DNA of 64,000 nucleotides from Hyphomicrobiaceae bacterium (GTDB taxonomy: Bacteria > Pseudomonadota > Alphaproteobacteria > Rhizobiales > Ancalomicrobiaceae). Position numbers and translations under genes: made by a program. This document shows, piece after piece, positions 38,248 to 47,550 of this stretch. The stretch covers positions 1 through 64,000 of the forward strand of contig JAEULV010000088.1 of the NCBI GenBank assembly GCA_016793065.1. Direction: 5' to 3'. The stretch's first letter is position 1. The number at the start of each line of letters is the position of its first letter. The notes beneath the pieces are model-generated. The model saw only the letters and a list, made by a program, of their open reading frames with translations. It searched no databases and was not told where the DNA came from.

Positions 38248-39524
38248 GCGGCGGCTCCCGCGACCGAGCCGAGCCGCGCCGCGATGGCGCCGACCTCGGG
38301 CAGTTTGCCATGCGGACCGATCGCCGCCAGCGTCGGCATCGACCGGGTGAACAGCCGCTCGGCCAGCGCCCGCACATCGCCGGTGTCGACGGCGTTGAGC
38401 TTGGCCATCACCTCGTCGGTGGTGAAGGTGCGGCCGAAGAACAGCTGCTGCCGCGCATTCTGGCTCGCCCGCCCGGTCGGGCTCTCTAGCCCCATCAGCA
38501 GCCCGGCGCGGAACTGCGCCTTGGCGCGGTTGAGCTCGGCCTCGCTCAGGTCATGGGCGATGCGCTCGATCTCGCCCAACATCACCGGGATCAGTTCGGC
38601 GACGTCGTCCTCGCCGGTGGCGGCATGGATGCCGAACAGGCCGGTATCGACATAGCCCCAGTGAAACGCCGAGACCGCATAGCACAGCCCGCGCTTTTCC
38701 CGCACTTCCTGGAACAGCCGCGACGACATCCCGCCGCCCAGCACCGCCGCCAGCAATTGCGTCGCGTGATAGTCCGGCGCGCCATAGGGGCGGCCCTCAA
38801 AGCCGAGCACGACCTGCACTTCCTGCAAGTCCCGCGCCTCGACCAACTGGCCGCCGCGATAGCCGGCCACCACCTGCTGCGGCCCGGCCTTCGGCTTGAT
38901 CCCGCCGAAGGCGGCATCGGCAAGGCGCAGCATGTCGGCATGCTCGACCTTGCCGGCGGCGGTCAGGATCATCCCCGGCCCGCCATAGTGCCGGTCGAGA
39001 TAGCTGTGCAGATCCCCCGGCCGGAAGCCGCGCACCGTCGCCTCGGTCCCCAGGATCGGCCGGCCGATCGGCTGGCCCTGGAACGCCGCCTCCTGGAACA
39101 GGTCGAACACCTTGTCCTCCGGCGCGTCGGCGGCGGCGCCGATTTCCTGGACGATCACATGCTGTTCGCGCTCGAGTTCCTCCGCGTCGAAGCGGCTGTC
39201 GATCAGGATGTCGGCGAGAATGTCGCCGGCAAGTTCCAGGTCGTCGGCGAGAATGCGGGCATAGTACGAGGTCGTTTCCACCGAGGTCGCGGCATTGATC
39301 TCGCCGCCGACCGCCTCGATTTCCTCGGCGATCTGCTGGGCGCTGCGCTTGTTGGTGCCCTTGAACGCCATGTGCTCCAGAAGGTGGGAAATGCCGTGCT
39401 CCGCCTCGGCCTCCGAGCGCGAGCCGGCATCGACCCACACCCCCACCGTGGCGGAGGCAAGGTGCGGCATCGGATCGGTGATGACCGTCAACCCCGAGGC
39501 AAGCCTGGTGACTTCGACCGCCAT
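38244..39524 (-). CDS. M16-family zinc metallopeptidase (processing-peptidase-like)
   Basis: This 426-residue protein resembles mitochondrial processing peptidase beta and bacterial single-domain M16 enzymes. The inverted zinc motif HLLEHM is at about residues 47-52, and the distal Glu ligand is in 'VGGEINAATSVETTSYY' to 'ELEREQHVIVQEI'. The second, inactive half carries the conserved 'GGGMSSRLFQEVREKRGLCY' type block. It lies 5 bp after thrC, an arrangement seen in many Rhizobiales. Its ATG at 39524 is clear; the longer open frame beyond is thrC shadow. Confidence 0.93.
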   Translation of the reverse strand: MAVEVTRLASGLTVITDPMPHLASATVGVWVDAGSRSEAEAEHGISHLLEHMAFKGTNKRSAQQIAEEIEAVGGEINAATSVETTSYYARILADDLELAGDILADILIDSRFDAEELEREQHVIVQEIGAAADAPEDKVFDLFQEAAFQGQPIGRPILGTEATVRGFRPGDLHSYLDRHYGGPGMILTAAGKVEHADMLRLADAAFGGIKPKAGPQQVVAGYRGGQLVEARDLQEVQVVLGFEGRPYGAPDYHATQLLAAVLGGGMSSRLFQEVREKRGLCYAVSAFHWGYVDTGLFGIHAATGEDDVAELIPVMLGEIERIAHDLSEAELNRAKAQFRAGLLMGLESPTGRASQNARQQLFFGRTFTTDEVMAKLNAVDTGDVRALAERLFTRSMPTLAAIGPHGKLPEVGAIAARLGSVAGAAA

Positions 39525-39529
39525 CGGGA

Positions 39530-40936
39530 TCAGCCCCCCACGCGCGCGGCGCGGGTGCGCTCGGCGACGAATGTCTCGATGACCTTCTGGTCGTCGGCCA
39601 GCACGGTGAAATGCTCCGGCCGCTGCATCAGGTCGCCAAGCCATGCCGGCAGGTCCGGATGCACCCCGGTCGCGGCCTGCACCGCCGCCGGGAACTTCGC
39701 CGGATGGGCGGTCGCCAGCGTGATCATCGGCACGCCGGCGCGGATATGCGCCCCGGCGGCGGCCACCCCCACCGCTGTGTGCGGATCGAGCAGATAGCCG
39801 GTTTCCTCCAGCGTCGAGCGGATCGTCGTCGCCGTCGCCTGCTGATCGGTCCGCCCCGAGCCGAAGCGCTCGCGGATGCGGGCGAGCGGCTCCACCGCGA
39901 TCTCGAACGACCGCGACTGGCCGAGGCTCTGCATCATCCGCCGCACGGCGGCGCCGTCGCGGCCATGCACCTCGAACAGCAGCCGCTCGAAATTCGACGA
40001 CACCTGGATGTCCATCGACGGCGACGATGACGCGGTGACGCCGGTGACTTCGTATGTGCCGCTCAGGAGCGCCCGGTGCAGGATGTCGTTGACATTGGTG
40101 GCAACCACCAGCCGCTCGATCGGCAGACCCATCTGCGCCGCGACGAACCCGGCGAAGATGTCGCCGAAATTGCCCGTCGGCACGGTGAACGACACCGGCC
40201 GGTACGGCGCGCCCAACGCCACGCCGGCAACGAAATAATACACCACCTGCGCGACGATCCGCGCCCAGTTGATCGAATTCACCCCGGACAGCCGCATCGC
40301 ATCGCGGAAGGCGAAGTGGTTGAACATCCCTTTCACGATCGCCTGCGCGTCGTCGAACGTGCCCTCGAGCGCGATGGTGTGCACGTTGTCGGCCGCCACC
40401 GTCGTCATCTGCCGCCGCTGCACCGGCGACACCCGGCCATGCGGATACATGATGAAGATGTCGGTCGCCTGCCGGCCGCGAAATGCCTCGATCGCCGCGC
40501 CGCCGGTATCGCCCGAAGTGGCGCCGACGATCGTCGCCTTCTCGCCCCGGCTCGCCAGCACATGGTCCATCATCCGCGCCAAAAGCTGCATCGCCACGTC
40601 CTTGAACGCCAGCGTCGGCCCGTGGAACAGTTCCAGCACGAAATGATCCGGCGCGATCTGAACGAGCGGCGTCACCGCCGGATGCCGGAACGTGCCATAG
40701 GCCTCGCCGATCATCCGCTTCAGATCGGCATCGGCGATCTCGCCATCGACGAACGGCTGCAGCACGGTGAAGGCGACGTCGACATAGGGGCGCCCGGCAA
40801 ATCCGGCGATCGTGGTGGCGTCGAGTTTCGGCCAATGCGCCGGCACGTAAAGCCCGCCGTCGCGGGCAAGCCCGGCCAGCAGCACATCGCAAAAGCCGAG
40901 AGCGGGCGCTTCCCCGCGAGTGGACACATACCGCAC
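39530..40936 (-). CDS. thrC: Threonine synthase
   Basis: ThrC converts O-phospho-L-homoserine to threonine with pyridoxal phosphate. At 468 residues it belongs to the long class. The N-terminus 'MRYVSTRGEAPALGFCDVLLAGLARDGGLY' type is standard; the PLP lysine is in 'GPTLAFKDVAMQLL' (near residue 112), and the phosphate-binding 'VPTGNFGDIFAGF' follows. It is first of a coupled set with the M16 peptidase and RimJ-like acetyltransferase. Confidence 0.96.
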   Translation of the reverse strand: MRYVSTRGEAPALGFCDVLLAGLARDGGLYVPAHWPKLDATTIAGFAGRPYVDVAFTVLQPFVDGEIADADLKRMIGEAYGTFRHPAVTPLVQIAPDHFVLELFHGPTLAFKDVAMQLLARMMDHVLASRGEKATIVGATSGDTGGAAIEAFRGRQATDIFIMYPHGRVSPVQRRQMTTVAADNVHTIALEGTFDDAQAIVKGMFNHFAFRDAMRLSGVNSINWARIVAQVVYYFVAGVALGAPYRPVSFTVPTGNFGDIFAGFVAAQMGLPIERLVVATNVNDILHRALLSGTYEVTGVTASSSPSMDIQVSSNFERLLFEVHGRDGAAVRRMMQSLGQSRSFEIAVEPLARIRERFGSGRTDQQATATTIRSTLEETGYLLDPHTAVGVAAAGAHIRAGVPMITLATAHPAKFPAAVQAATGVHPDLPAWLGDLMQRPEHFTVLADDQKVIETFVAERTRAARVGG

Positions 40937-41312
40937 GTCAATGAACCCCGATCACCCGGTTGGAGGGATGCCGGAACCTAGACCGCGCCGCCATTCGAGG
41001 CAAGGCACGCCTTCACCCCCGCGGCGCGCGCATGTCGGCGGCGATGCACGACCGCGTAGTGCGGCCTGTCGGATTGCATGCGGGCTAACCCCGCCGCCAC
41101 CTCTCCCTTCTCCACTCATGGAGACCGTTGGCTCCATGAATGGAGAAGGTGGCCGGAGGCCGGATGAGAGAATGCAGGCGATGTTATTGAATTTAAATGC
41201 CTATAGTCCGCCTCGATACCGCAACATCAACCCTCATCCGCCCTCCGGGCACCTTCTCCCGATCTCGGGAGAAGGAAAAGATGCGCGCCCGGCTCCCCCC
41301 GCCCTCGCCGCC
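40937..41312. other. thrC / yqgE intergenic region
   Basis: This 376-bp stretch lies upstream of thrC and downstream of the YqgE gene on the minus strand. Its main content is the palindrome cluster at 41107-41275. The part nearest thrC (40937-41060) should contain its promoter; no clear pair of elements was found. Confidence 0.5.
41107..41275. repeat. Palindromic intergenic repeat cluster
   Basis: Three dyads lie together. Arms 41107-41123 and 41132-41148 match with one mismatch over 17 bp. Arms near 41142-41169 and 41230-41260 are an imperfect long inverted pair sharing GGAGAAGGTG and CGGATGAG. Arms 41252-41262 and 41265-41275 are perfect over 11 bp. The GGAGAAGGTG...CGGATGAG text is of the type seen in scattered intergenic repeats of Rhizobiales. 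Confidence 0.75.
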
Positions 41313-41909
41313 TCAGCCGTGGCCGACCTCGCTCGACAGCATCCCCGGGGCGATGCCCAGGTGGCGCAATGCCCGCTCGTACTTGTTGTCGAGTTCGGCG
41401 TCGAACACCAGCCGCGCATCCGCCGGCGCCGTCAGCCAGCCATTGGCGAGGATCTCGTTTTCAAGCTGCCCCGGCCCCCAGCCGGCATAGCCGAGCGCCA
41501 GCATGGCGCTCTCCGGCCCGCGGCCCTCGGCGATCGCCTTCAGCACGTCGAGCGTCGTCGTCAGGCAGATGCCGTCATCGATCGGCAGCGTTGAATTGTC
41601 GACGAAATAGTCGTTGCTGTGCAGGACGAAACCCCGCCCGGTTTCCACCGGCCCGCCCCGCAGGACGCACATGCGCCGCGCCATCGCCGGCAACTGGATC
41701 TGCGCACCGTCCTTGATGATGTCAAGCTGCACCAGCAGTTCCGGAAACGAGATGTTCGGCGCCAGCTGATTGAGCACGATGCCCATGGCGCCATCGGCGG
41801 TATGGGCACAGATATAGACCACCGATCGGGCGAAGCGCTTGTCTTCCATCCCAGGCATGGCGATCAGGAATTGCCCGTCGAGGAATCCCCGCCGTTCCTT
41901 GGTTCCCAT
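41313..41909 (-). CDS. YqgE/AlgH family protein
   Basis: The start at 41909 ([19 protein letters not shown]) gives 198 residues, the normal length; the frame is open to 42194, but that part is not conserved-looking. Family landmarks are '[19 protein letters not shown]', '[11 protein letters not shown]', '[15 protein letters not shown]' and '[20 protein letters not shown]'. The fold is known but the molecular function of the family is not settled. It is divergent from the DsbD-like gene at 42363. Confidence 0.93.
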   Translation of the reverse strand: MGTKERRGFLDGQFLIAMPGMEDKRFARSVVYICAHTADGAMGIVLNQLAPNISFPELLVQLDIIKDGAQIQLPAMARRMCVLRGGPVETGRGFVLHSNDYFVDNSTLPIDDGICLTTTLDVLKAIAEGRGPESAMLALGYAGWGPGQLENEILANGWLTAPADARLVFDAELDNKYERALRHLGIAPGMLSSEVGHG

Positions 41910-42362
41910 TGGCACACCGCGCTTTCCGGCATCGCCGCCCGCCGCGTCGATGCCTTCATCACCGAGAAACCCCGTTGCCCACCTGAGCAGACCTAACGCC
42001 GACGACCGGGAATTGCCAGCCCCCGCGCCGTCCCATTGGGACGATTCGTCGCGCCGGCCGGGCCGGCCGGCCCGATCGGCGCAATCCGATGTCACATTAG
42101 ATCGATTTAAGAACCGGCACAACCACTCGCGACCCCACACTTTACGTTCCAGCTCATGTAACGCGGCAGGCCATTGGTTGCAGCACGCGCGCACGACACC
42201 CGGGCAATCTCCTGAACTTCACGCCTGCTCACGCCAATTGTCCCCGGATCACATCCCCGGGACCCTTGCGCTTTACCCCATCGGATCGCCTTGCGCCCGG
42301 CGCCAACCTGTCGCTAACTCGCGGTGGTGGGGCGACGCCGATTTGGCCATCAAGGACTTCGC
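41910..42362. other. yqgE / DsbD-like divergent region
   Basis: This 453-bp gap has no supported gene. An AT-richer island near 42090-42165 probably carries divergent promoters. A GC-rich run of CCGG units lies near 42055-42075. Confidence 0.45.
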
Positions 42363-43226
42363 ATGTACCGATCTCGACAAGGCCTCGTTTTCGCCGCCGG
42401 CCTGCTGCTCGCCGCCCATCTGCCCGGCGTCGCGACACCCGTTGCCGTTGCCGTCGCCGCCGACACGTCCCGGGTCACGGTCATGGGCGCGACGCTCGAA
42501 TTGGTCGCCGCCGAATTCGCCGGCGCCGACGCCCACGCCGGCCTTGCGATCCGGCTCGAACCCGGCTGGAAGACCTACTGGCGCTACCCCGGCGACAGCG
42601 GCATCGCCCCGATGCTCGACTGGAGCGGTTCGCGCAATGTCGGCGCCATCGCCCTCGCCTTCCCGGCGCCGCATCGCTTCGCCGATCCCATGGGCACCTC
42701 GATCGGCTACAAGGGCCCGGTGGTGCTGCCGCTGGCGATCACGCCGAAGGACCCCGGCGCCGCCATCGACCTGAGGCTGAAGGTCGACCTCGGCCTCTGC
42801 CGCGACATCTGCGTCCCCGCCCATGGCGACCTCGCGACGCGGATCGAGCCCGGCCGCCGCGCCGCGAAATCCGAAGCCGACGAACTCGCCGCCTTCGCCG
42901 CCAGGGTGCCAAGACCCGTCGCCCTTGCCGATCCCGCCGCCGCCATCGCCGTGGCGGCGATCGAGGCCGCTGGCGGCAAGCCGCCCGAGTATCAGCTGAC
43001 CATCCGCGCTCCCGCCGCTGGCGGCGAGGTCGACGTGCTCGCCGAGGGTCCCGACGGCTGGGCCCTGCCCTTGCCCGAGCGGATCGCCGCGCCCGGCGCC
43101 GATCTGACCCGCTGGCGCGTCGTCATCGACGGCATCCCCCGCGCCGCCAAAATCCCCGGCAGCCCGCTGCGCCTGACACTGATCCAGGGCTCGACTTCGG
43201 TCGAAACCGTCGTGCCGCTGCCCTGA
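42363..43226 (+). CDS. Stand-alone DsbD N-terminal-domain protein (periplasmic)
   Basis: The ATG at 42363 opens a signal peptide (about residues 1-34, ending VAVAADT). The 287-residue protein resembles the N-terminal reductase domain of DsbD, with 'EPGWKTYWRYPGDSGIAP' and a cysteine pair in 'GLCRDICVPAHGD' (C-x3-C). It lacks the membrane domain and the C-terminal thioredoxin domain of full DsbD. It may pass electrons in the periplasm to cytochrome c maturation or other proteins, with a separate membrane partner elsewhere. A peroxiredoxin follows 170 bp later, fitting a redox theme. Confidence 0.85.
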   Translation: MYRSRQGLVFAAGLLLAAHLPGVATPVAVAVAADTSRVTVMGATLELVAAEFAGADAHAGLAIRLEPGWKTYWRYPGDSGIAPMLDWSGSRNVGAIALAFPAPHRFADPMGTSIGYKGPVVLPLAITPKDPGAAIDLRLKVDLGLCRDICVPAHGDLATRIEPGRRAAKSEADELAAFAARVPRPVALADPAAAIAVAAIEAAGGKPPEYQLTIRAPAAGGEVDVLAEGPDGWALPLPERIAAPGADLTRWRVVIDGIPRAAKIPGSPLRLTLIQGSTSVETVVPLP

Positions 43227-43397
43227 CCCCGCCGCCGCCTCCGTAAAATCCCGCAAGCGGATCTCGACGCCGCCGACGAACTGCCCTATTTCGTTGGTGG
43301 ACATTGCCCGGCCGCCGGCGCTGGCCGCCAACGGTTACCGGCATATGAAATCAAGCCTGCTGAAATCAAGCCTGCGAAAACCACAGGGAGACCCGAG

Positions 43398-43880
43398 ATG
43401 ATTGCGATTGGTGACAAGCTGCCCGAGGGCAAGTTCAAGATCTCGACCAATGATGGTCCGGCGGAAAAGTCCGTCGCCGAGGTGTTCGGCGGCAAGACCG
43501 TCGTGCTGTTTGCCGTGCCGGGCGCCTTCACCCCCACCTGCCACATGAACCATCTGCCGGGCTACCTCGACAATCTCGAGGCGATCAAGGCCAAGGGCGT
43601 CGACACCGTCGCCGTGACCGCCGTCAACGACGTCTTCGTCATGAAGGCCTGGGCCGAGGCCACCGGTGGCAAGGACCGGATCCTGTTTCTCGCCGACGGC
43701 TCCGCCGACTTCGCCAAGGCGATCGGACTGGAACTCGACGCCTCCGCCTTCGGCCTCGGTATCCGCTCCAAGCGCTATTCGATGATCGTCAAGGACGGCG
43801 TCGTCACCGCGCTCAATGTCGAGGACGTTCCTTCGCAGGCCTCCGCCTCCGGCGCCGCCGAGCTGCTGAAGCAGCTCTGA
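43398..43880 (+). CDS. Peroxiredoxin, Prx5 type
   Basis: The 160-residue protein is a Prx5-like thiol peroxidase that reduces peroxides, usually with glutathione/glutaredoxin or thioredoxin. The peroxidatic cysteine lies in 'PGAFTPTCHMNHLPGY' (near residue 49), with the Pro, Thr and Cys of the active-site PxxxT/SxxC. It has no second conserved resolving cysteine, so it is probably 1-Cys-like in use. A GGGAG site lies before the ATG. The AmpD-like gene downstream is convergent. Confidence 0.95.
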   Translation: MIAIGDKLPEGKFKISTNDGPAEKSVAEVFGGKTVVLFAVPGAFTPTCHMNHLPGYLDNLEAIKAKGVDTVAVTAVNDVFVMKAWAEATGGKDRILFLADGSADFAKAIGLELDASAFGLGIRSKRYSMIVKDGVVTALNVEDVPSQASASGAAELLKQL

Positions 43881-43942
43881 TCCGGTCGCGACGAAACGCT
43901 CCGGCCCTCGGGCCGGAGCTGCCGCCCTCCCGGTCGCCCGGC

Positions 43943-44797
43943 CTAGCCGCGCGCCAGCTTGTACAGGGACTCGATCGTCGAGGCATCGGCGACGCCGTCG
44001 ACCTTGGCCGGGCGGAAATGCCGCTGGAAGGCACTGACCACCTGTTCGGTCGCCTCGTCGAACACGCCGGAAATATCGATGCCGTAGCCGAAGAACGCCA
44101 GCATCGACTGCAGCGCCTGCACCGGCTGGCCCTCGTCGCCGCGGGCAAAGAACCGCCCCGACCGGACCGGCGCCGGCTCGATCCAGCGGCCGACGCCCGC
44201 CGCCGCCAGCCGTGCCCACGGAAACGTCTCGCCCGGATCGCGCTTGCGGTCCGGCGCGATGTCGGAATGCGCCAGCACCCGCTCCGGCGCGATGCCGCGC
44301 CGCTCGCAGATGTCGCGGCAAAGCCCGATCACCGCCTCGACCTGCGCCTCCGGAAACGCCAGCAGCCCCGGATGGTTCGGCAACACCTCGCCCGGCGCCA
44401 GATCCGGGTATTGCCCGTCCCATGGATGCCCGGCATGGGCGATCTCGATGCCGATCGAGCGCGAGTTGACGTCGGTCTCGCCGGCCCAATAGGCCCGCCC
44501 CGCATGCCACGCCCGCCGCGCCTCGGCGACCATCTGCACGATCTCGCCATCCTCGCCGACGACATAATGCGCCGACACTTGGCTGCGCGGATCCGCCAGC
44601 CATGAAATCGCCCGCTCCGCCATGGTCATCCCCCGCCCGGCCGGCATGCCGGTATAGTGCAGGATCAGCATGTCGACGGTCTTGCCGTCACGGCGTTCGC
44701 CATGGTTGAGGCTCGGCGCCAGTCGGTTGACGAGCGCGCTGTCGGCAAGCGCGATCGGCTGTGGCGTGTCGATGGAAGCGGTCGGGTTCGTGCTCAT
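43943..44797 (-). CDS. AmpD-like N-acetylmuramoyl-L-alanine amidase with PG-binding domain
   Basis: The 284-residue enzyme has an amidase_2 domain followed by a PG_binding_1 domain. Zinc ligands are seen in 'MLILHYTGM' (first His) and 'LAHSDIAPDRKRDPG' (second His and third ligand), with 'SIGIEIAHAGH' in between. The C-terminal 'EGQPVQALQSMLAFFGYGID' begins the binding domain. There is no signal peptide, so it probably recycles muropeptides in the cytoplasm like AmpD/AmiD. It is transcribed in the same direction as the lipoprotein upstream (44841-45734). Confidence 0.92.
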   Translation of the reverse strand: MSTNPTASIDTPQPIALADSALVNRLAPSLNHGERRDGKTVDMLILHYTGMPAGRGMTMAERAISWLADPRSQVSAHYVVGEDGEIVQMVAEARRAWHAGRAYWAGETDVNSRSIGIEIAHAGHPWDGQYPDLAPGEVLPNHPGLLAFPEAQVEAVIGLCRDICERRGIAPERVLAHSDIAPDRKRDPGETFPWARLAAAGVGRWIEPAPVRSGRFFARGDEGQPVQALQSMLAFFGYGIDISGVFDEATEQVVSAFQRHFRPAKVDGVADASTIESLYKLARG

Positions 44798-44840
44798 CGG
44801 CAGGATTTGGCAGAGCCGCGCCCTTGGCGCAAGAGCCCGC

Positions 44841-45734
44841 TCACGGTGCGGGCTTGGTCTTGCCCGCCTTCGGCGCGTCCTTGCCGGCCTTGGGTTCGTC
44901 CTTGGCCGGCTTCGCCGTTTCGCTCAACAGGTTGTCCAGCGCCTTGTCCAGCACCGCCTTGCGCTGCGCCGGATCCGTGTCGTCACGGCTCAGCGTGCAG
45001 GTCGCGCAGGGGATCAGCCGCGTCGTCATCTTGCCGGCGAAATTCGGCATGTGCCGCTGCAGCCAGCCCCGGGCATCGGCGCTCTCGTCCTCGACGCTGA
45101 AGCTCGGACGTTCCTTGTTGAACGACGCGGTGCTGCCAAACGCGGTGATGCTGCCGACATAGACCACCTCGCCCGCCTTAACCGTCACCTTGTCGCCGGC
45201 CGCGGCCGCCAGCATCACGCCGATCGCGCTGCGCCGGATCTCGGCACGGTCGACCTGCTTGACGCCCACATACGACAAGGCGAACTCACCGGGCGACACC
45301 ACCGCCATGGAGAAGCCCTTGTCGGCTTCGTTCCCGCCCTTGACTCCCGCGAGGAACTTGAATTCATCGCCGAGCAGCCGGCCGCCCGTGCTGGCGCCCA
45401 CGCGCTGCAAGCCGGCCACGGTCGGATTGCGCCGCGAATACTGCCCCGACTGCCCGACATTGAGGAAGGGGACGCTGTCCTGCAGCGCCAGCCGCCCGCG
45501 CGTCACCAGGATCGCGGCGTCGTCCTTGACGAGTCGTTCCGGCGTCTGCGCCGCGACATCGTCGAAGCTCATGACCACGTTCCATTGCGACATCGGCTTC
45601 TTCAGGTCCTCCGCCCGCTCGGCCGCGAACCGCACCCGGTCGGCCTCCGTGGTGACCGATTGACAACCCGCCGCGAGCAACCCGACGCCCACGATTGCCG
45701 CAATACTCCACGCGCGGCGCACCTCTCGACCCAT
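44841..45734 (-). CDS. Lipoprotein of unknown function
   Basis: The ATG at 45734 is preceded by GGGGAGGG and opens a lipoprotein signal ending in LLAAGC (cysteine near residue 22); earlier in-frame codons back to 45977 are ignored. The mature part (about 275 residues) contains no motif I recognise; it has a 'AGKMTTRLIPCATCTLSRDD' segment with two cysteines and a Lys/Pro/Ala-rich tail made of 'KAGKDAPKAGK'-like repeats. It is 40 bp before the AmpD-like gene on the same strand, hinting at an envelope role. Confidence 0.8.
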   Translation of the reverse strand: MGREVRRAWSIAAIVGVGLLAAGCQSVTTEADRVRFAAERAEDLKKPMSQWNVVMSFDDVAAQTPERLVKDDAAILVTRGRLALQDSVPFLNVGQSGQYSRRNPTVAGLQRVGASTGGRLLGDEFKFLAGVKGGNEADKGFSMAVVSPGEFALSYVGVKQVDRAEIRRSAIGVMLAAAAGDKVTVKAGEVVYVGSITAFGSTASFNKERPSFSVEDESADARGWLQRHMPNFAGKMTTRLIPCATCTLSRDDTDPAQRKAVLDKALDNLLSETAKPAKDEPKAGKDAPKAGKTKPAP

Positions 45735-46046
45735 GACACGTCCCTCCCCATCCATCGCCGTACGTCCTAGCGACGATCGAGACGCGATCAATCCGCGGAT
45801 TCCACGGGGGCAAGATCTTGTTAGATGCTCGGATGACCGCCCACCAGCCACAACGAAAACACCCGGCGGGAGGCCCACCGGGTGTCGGAATGTGTCGCGA
45901 TTTCCGCGGTGCCGGGCTCGGAGCCTGTCTCGAAAGTCGGTGGCGGAGGATCGCCGGAGGATTTTTCCCGCCCGCAAGGAGAAGGTCGACGCGGCGGGAG
46001 GGGAAAAGACCCGTCGAGCCGACCCGTCCGACCTTTTGAGACAGGC
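45735..46046. other. Gap between carA and the lipoprotein gene
   Basis: This 312-bp gap contains, from right to left on the minus strand, an inverted-repeat element (45921-46048) and then an intrinsic terminator (45855-45885). The remaining 120 bp next to the lipoprotein gene should carry its promoter. Confidence 0.6.
45855..45885 (-). terminator. Probable carA terminator
   Basis: On the minus strand an 8-bp stem ACACCCGG/CCGGGTGT (45878-45885 with 45859-45866) is followed by TTTTCGTT. It is 160 bp past the carA stop, with the inverted-repeat element in between. Confidence 0.8.
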
Positions 46047-46048
46047 TC
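45921..46048. mobile_element. Short inverted-repeat element (MITE-like)
   Basis: The 128-bp segment is bounded by imperfect terminal inverted repeats: 45921-45940 (GAGCCTGTCTCGAAAGTCGG) and 46028-46048, whose complement is the same apart from one substitution and one extra base. It has no coding capacity. Its right end starts at the last bases of carA, where the TGA stop partly lies in the repeat. I found no convincing target duplication. Confidence 0.6.
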
Positions 46049-47243
46049 AGCGCTCGGCCAGCGCCGGCTCGCCCTTGCGTTCGCGGATCAGGTTGATGAA
46101 GCGCGTGAACAGGTAGTGGCTGTCGCGCGGCCCCGGCGAGGCTTCCGGGTGATACTGCACCGAGAACACCGGCTTGCCGGTCAGCCGCAGCCCGCAATTG
46201 GTGCCGTCGAACAGCGAAACGTGGGTTTCCTCGACGCCCTCGGGCAGCGAATCGCGGTCCACGGTGAAACCGTGATTCATCGAGGTGATCTCGACCTTGT
46301 CGGTCGTGTGATCCTTCACCGGATGATTGGCGCCGTGGTGGCCCTGATGCATCTTCTTGGTGGTGGCGCCGAGCGCCAGCGCCAGCATCTGGTGGCCAAG
46401 GCAGATGCCGAAGGTCGGCACGCCCGAGGCGACGATCTCGCGGATCGCCGGCACCGAATACACCCCGGTCGCCGCCGGATCGCCCGGCCCGTTCGACAGG
46501 AACACCCCGTCCGGCCGGTGCGCCAGCACCTCCGCCCCGGTCGCCGTCGCCGGCAGCACCGTCACCTTGCAGCCCGCATCGGCCAGGAGCCGCAGGATGT
46601 TGCGCTTGACGCCGTAGTCGATGGCGACGACATGATATTTCGGCTCGGTCTGCCGGCCGTATCCCTCGCCCAGCACCCAGGTGGTCTCGTCCCAGGAATA
46701 GCTCTGCGCCGAGGTCACCATCGGCGCCAGATCGAGCCCCTCGAGCCCCGACCACGCCGCCGCCTGCGCCTTCAGCGCCGCCACGTCGAAATTGCCGTCC
46801 GGATCATGGGCGATCACCGCGTTCGGCATGCCCTTTTCCCGGATCAAGGCCGTCAGCGCCCGGGTGTCGATGCCGGCAAGCCCGATGATGCCGCGCGCTT
46901 CCAGCCAGGCGCTGAAATGCCGGGACGAGCGCCAGTTCGCCGGATCGGTGACATCGGCCTTGACGATCGCGCCGCGCACGCCCGAGGCGCTCGCCGCGTT
47001 CACCGTCTCGATGTCCTCGTCATTGGTGCCGATATTGCCGATATGCGGGAAGGTGAAGGTCACGATCTGGTCTGCATAGGACGGATCGGTGAGGATCTCC
47101 TGATAGCCGGTCATCGCGGTGTTGAAGCACACCTCGCCGACCGCCTGCCCCTTGGCGCCGAAGCCGACGCCCTCGATCACCGTGCCATCGGCCAGGACGA
47201 GAAGCGCGGTCGGGCGTGGTTGTTCCCAGGGGTCGAAGGCCAT
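46047..47243 (-). CDS. carA: Carbamoyl-phosphate synthase small subunit
   Basis: CarA is the glutaminase subunit that feeds ammonia to CarB for arginine and pyrimidine synthesis. The start at 47243 ([11 protein letters not shown]) gives 398 residues; 20 more in-frame codons upstream are unlikely. The N-terminal domain has '[21 protein letters not shown]'-type text, and the glutamine amidotransferase triad shows Cys in 'GICLGHQ' and His/Glu in '[10 protein letters not shown]'. The C-terminal end 'GEPALAER' runs into an inverted-repeat element. carB is not in the window. The divergent yqeY-like gene is the usual neighbour. Confidence 0.96.
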   Translation of the reverse strand: MAFDPWEQPRPTALLVLADGTVIEGVGFGAKGQAVGEVCFNTAMTGYQEILTDPSYADQIVTFTFPHIGNIGTNDEDIETVNAASASGVRGAIVKADVTDPANWRSSRHFSAWLEARGIIGLAGIDTRALTALIREKGMPNAVIAHDPDGNFDVAALKAQAAAWSGLEGLDLAPMVTSAQSYSWDETTWVLGEGYGRQTEPKYHVVAIDYGVKRNILRLLADAGCKVTVLPATATGAEVLAHRPDGVFLSNGPGDPAATGVYSVPAIREIVASGVPTFGICLGHQMLALALGATTKKMHQGHHGANHPVKDHTTDKVEITSMNHGFTVDRDSLPEGVEETHVSLFDGTNCGLRLTGKPVFSVQYHPEASPGPRDSHYLFTRFINLIRERKGEPALAER

Positions 47244-47550
47244 GATCTTGCGTCCTGCCGTAAATCGCCTAAATAGTCGCCCCGAGGCAATTTCGCGCGT
47301 CAAACCACCGCCCGGACCGGCCGTGCGATGGGTGAAGGGGCGCGAGGTGTTACCGCAGGGAAGGACGATCCCGGACCATTCTGCCCCATCCTTGGGCGGA
47401 ACCGGCGTCGAGACGTCCAGCGCGGCCGCAAGCTAGACCGACGCAAGGGGTGACGTCAAGCACCTTGCACACATAATTAACCCAATCCAATCAATGGCTT
47501 GGGCATCACGGGACATTTCCCGTCACAATTTCGGCCAAAAGGGACCGACC
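47244..47550. other. carA / yqeY divergent region
   Basis: This 307-bp gap contains the carA promoter candidate (47432-47459) and an AT-rich block near 47465-47500 that probably belongs to the yqeY-like promoter. A 5' untranslated region of roughly 180 bases on the carA side could hold regulation, but I see no known riboswitch or attenuator. Confidence 0.5.
47432..47459 (-). promoter_or_regulatory. Candidate carA promoter
   Basis: On the minus strand TTGACG (complement of 47454-47459) and TCTAGC (complement of 47432-47437) are separated by 16 bp. Both resemble sigma-70 elements. It lies about 190 bp before the carA start. Confidence 0.45.
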
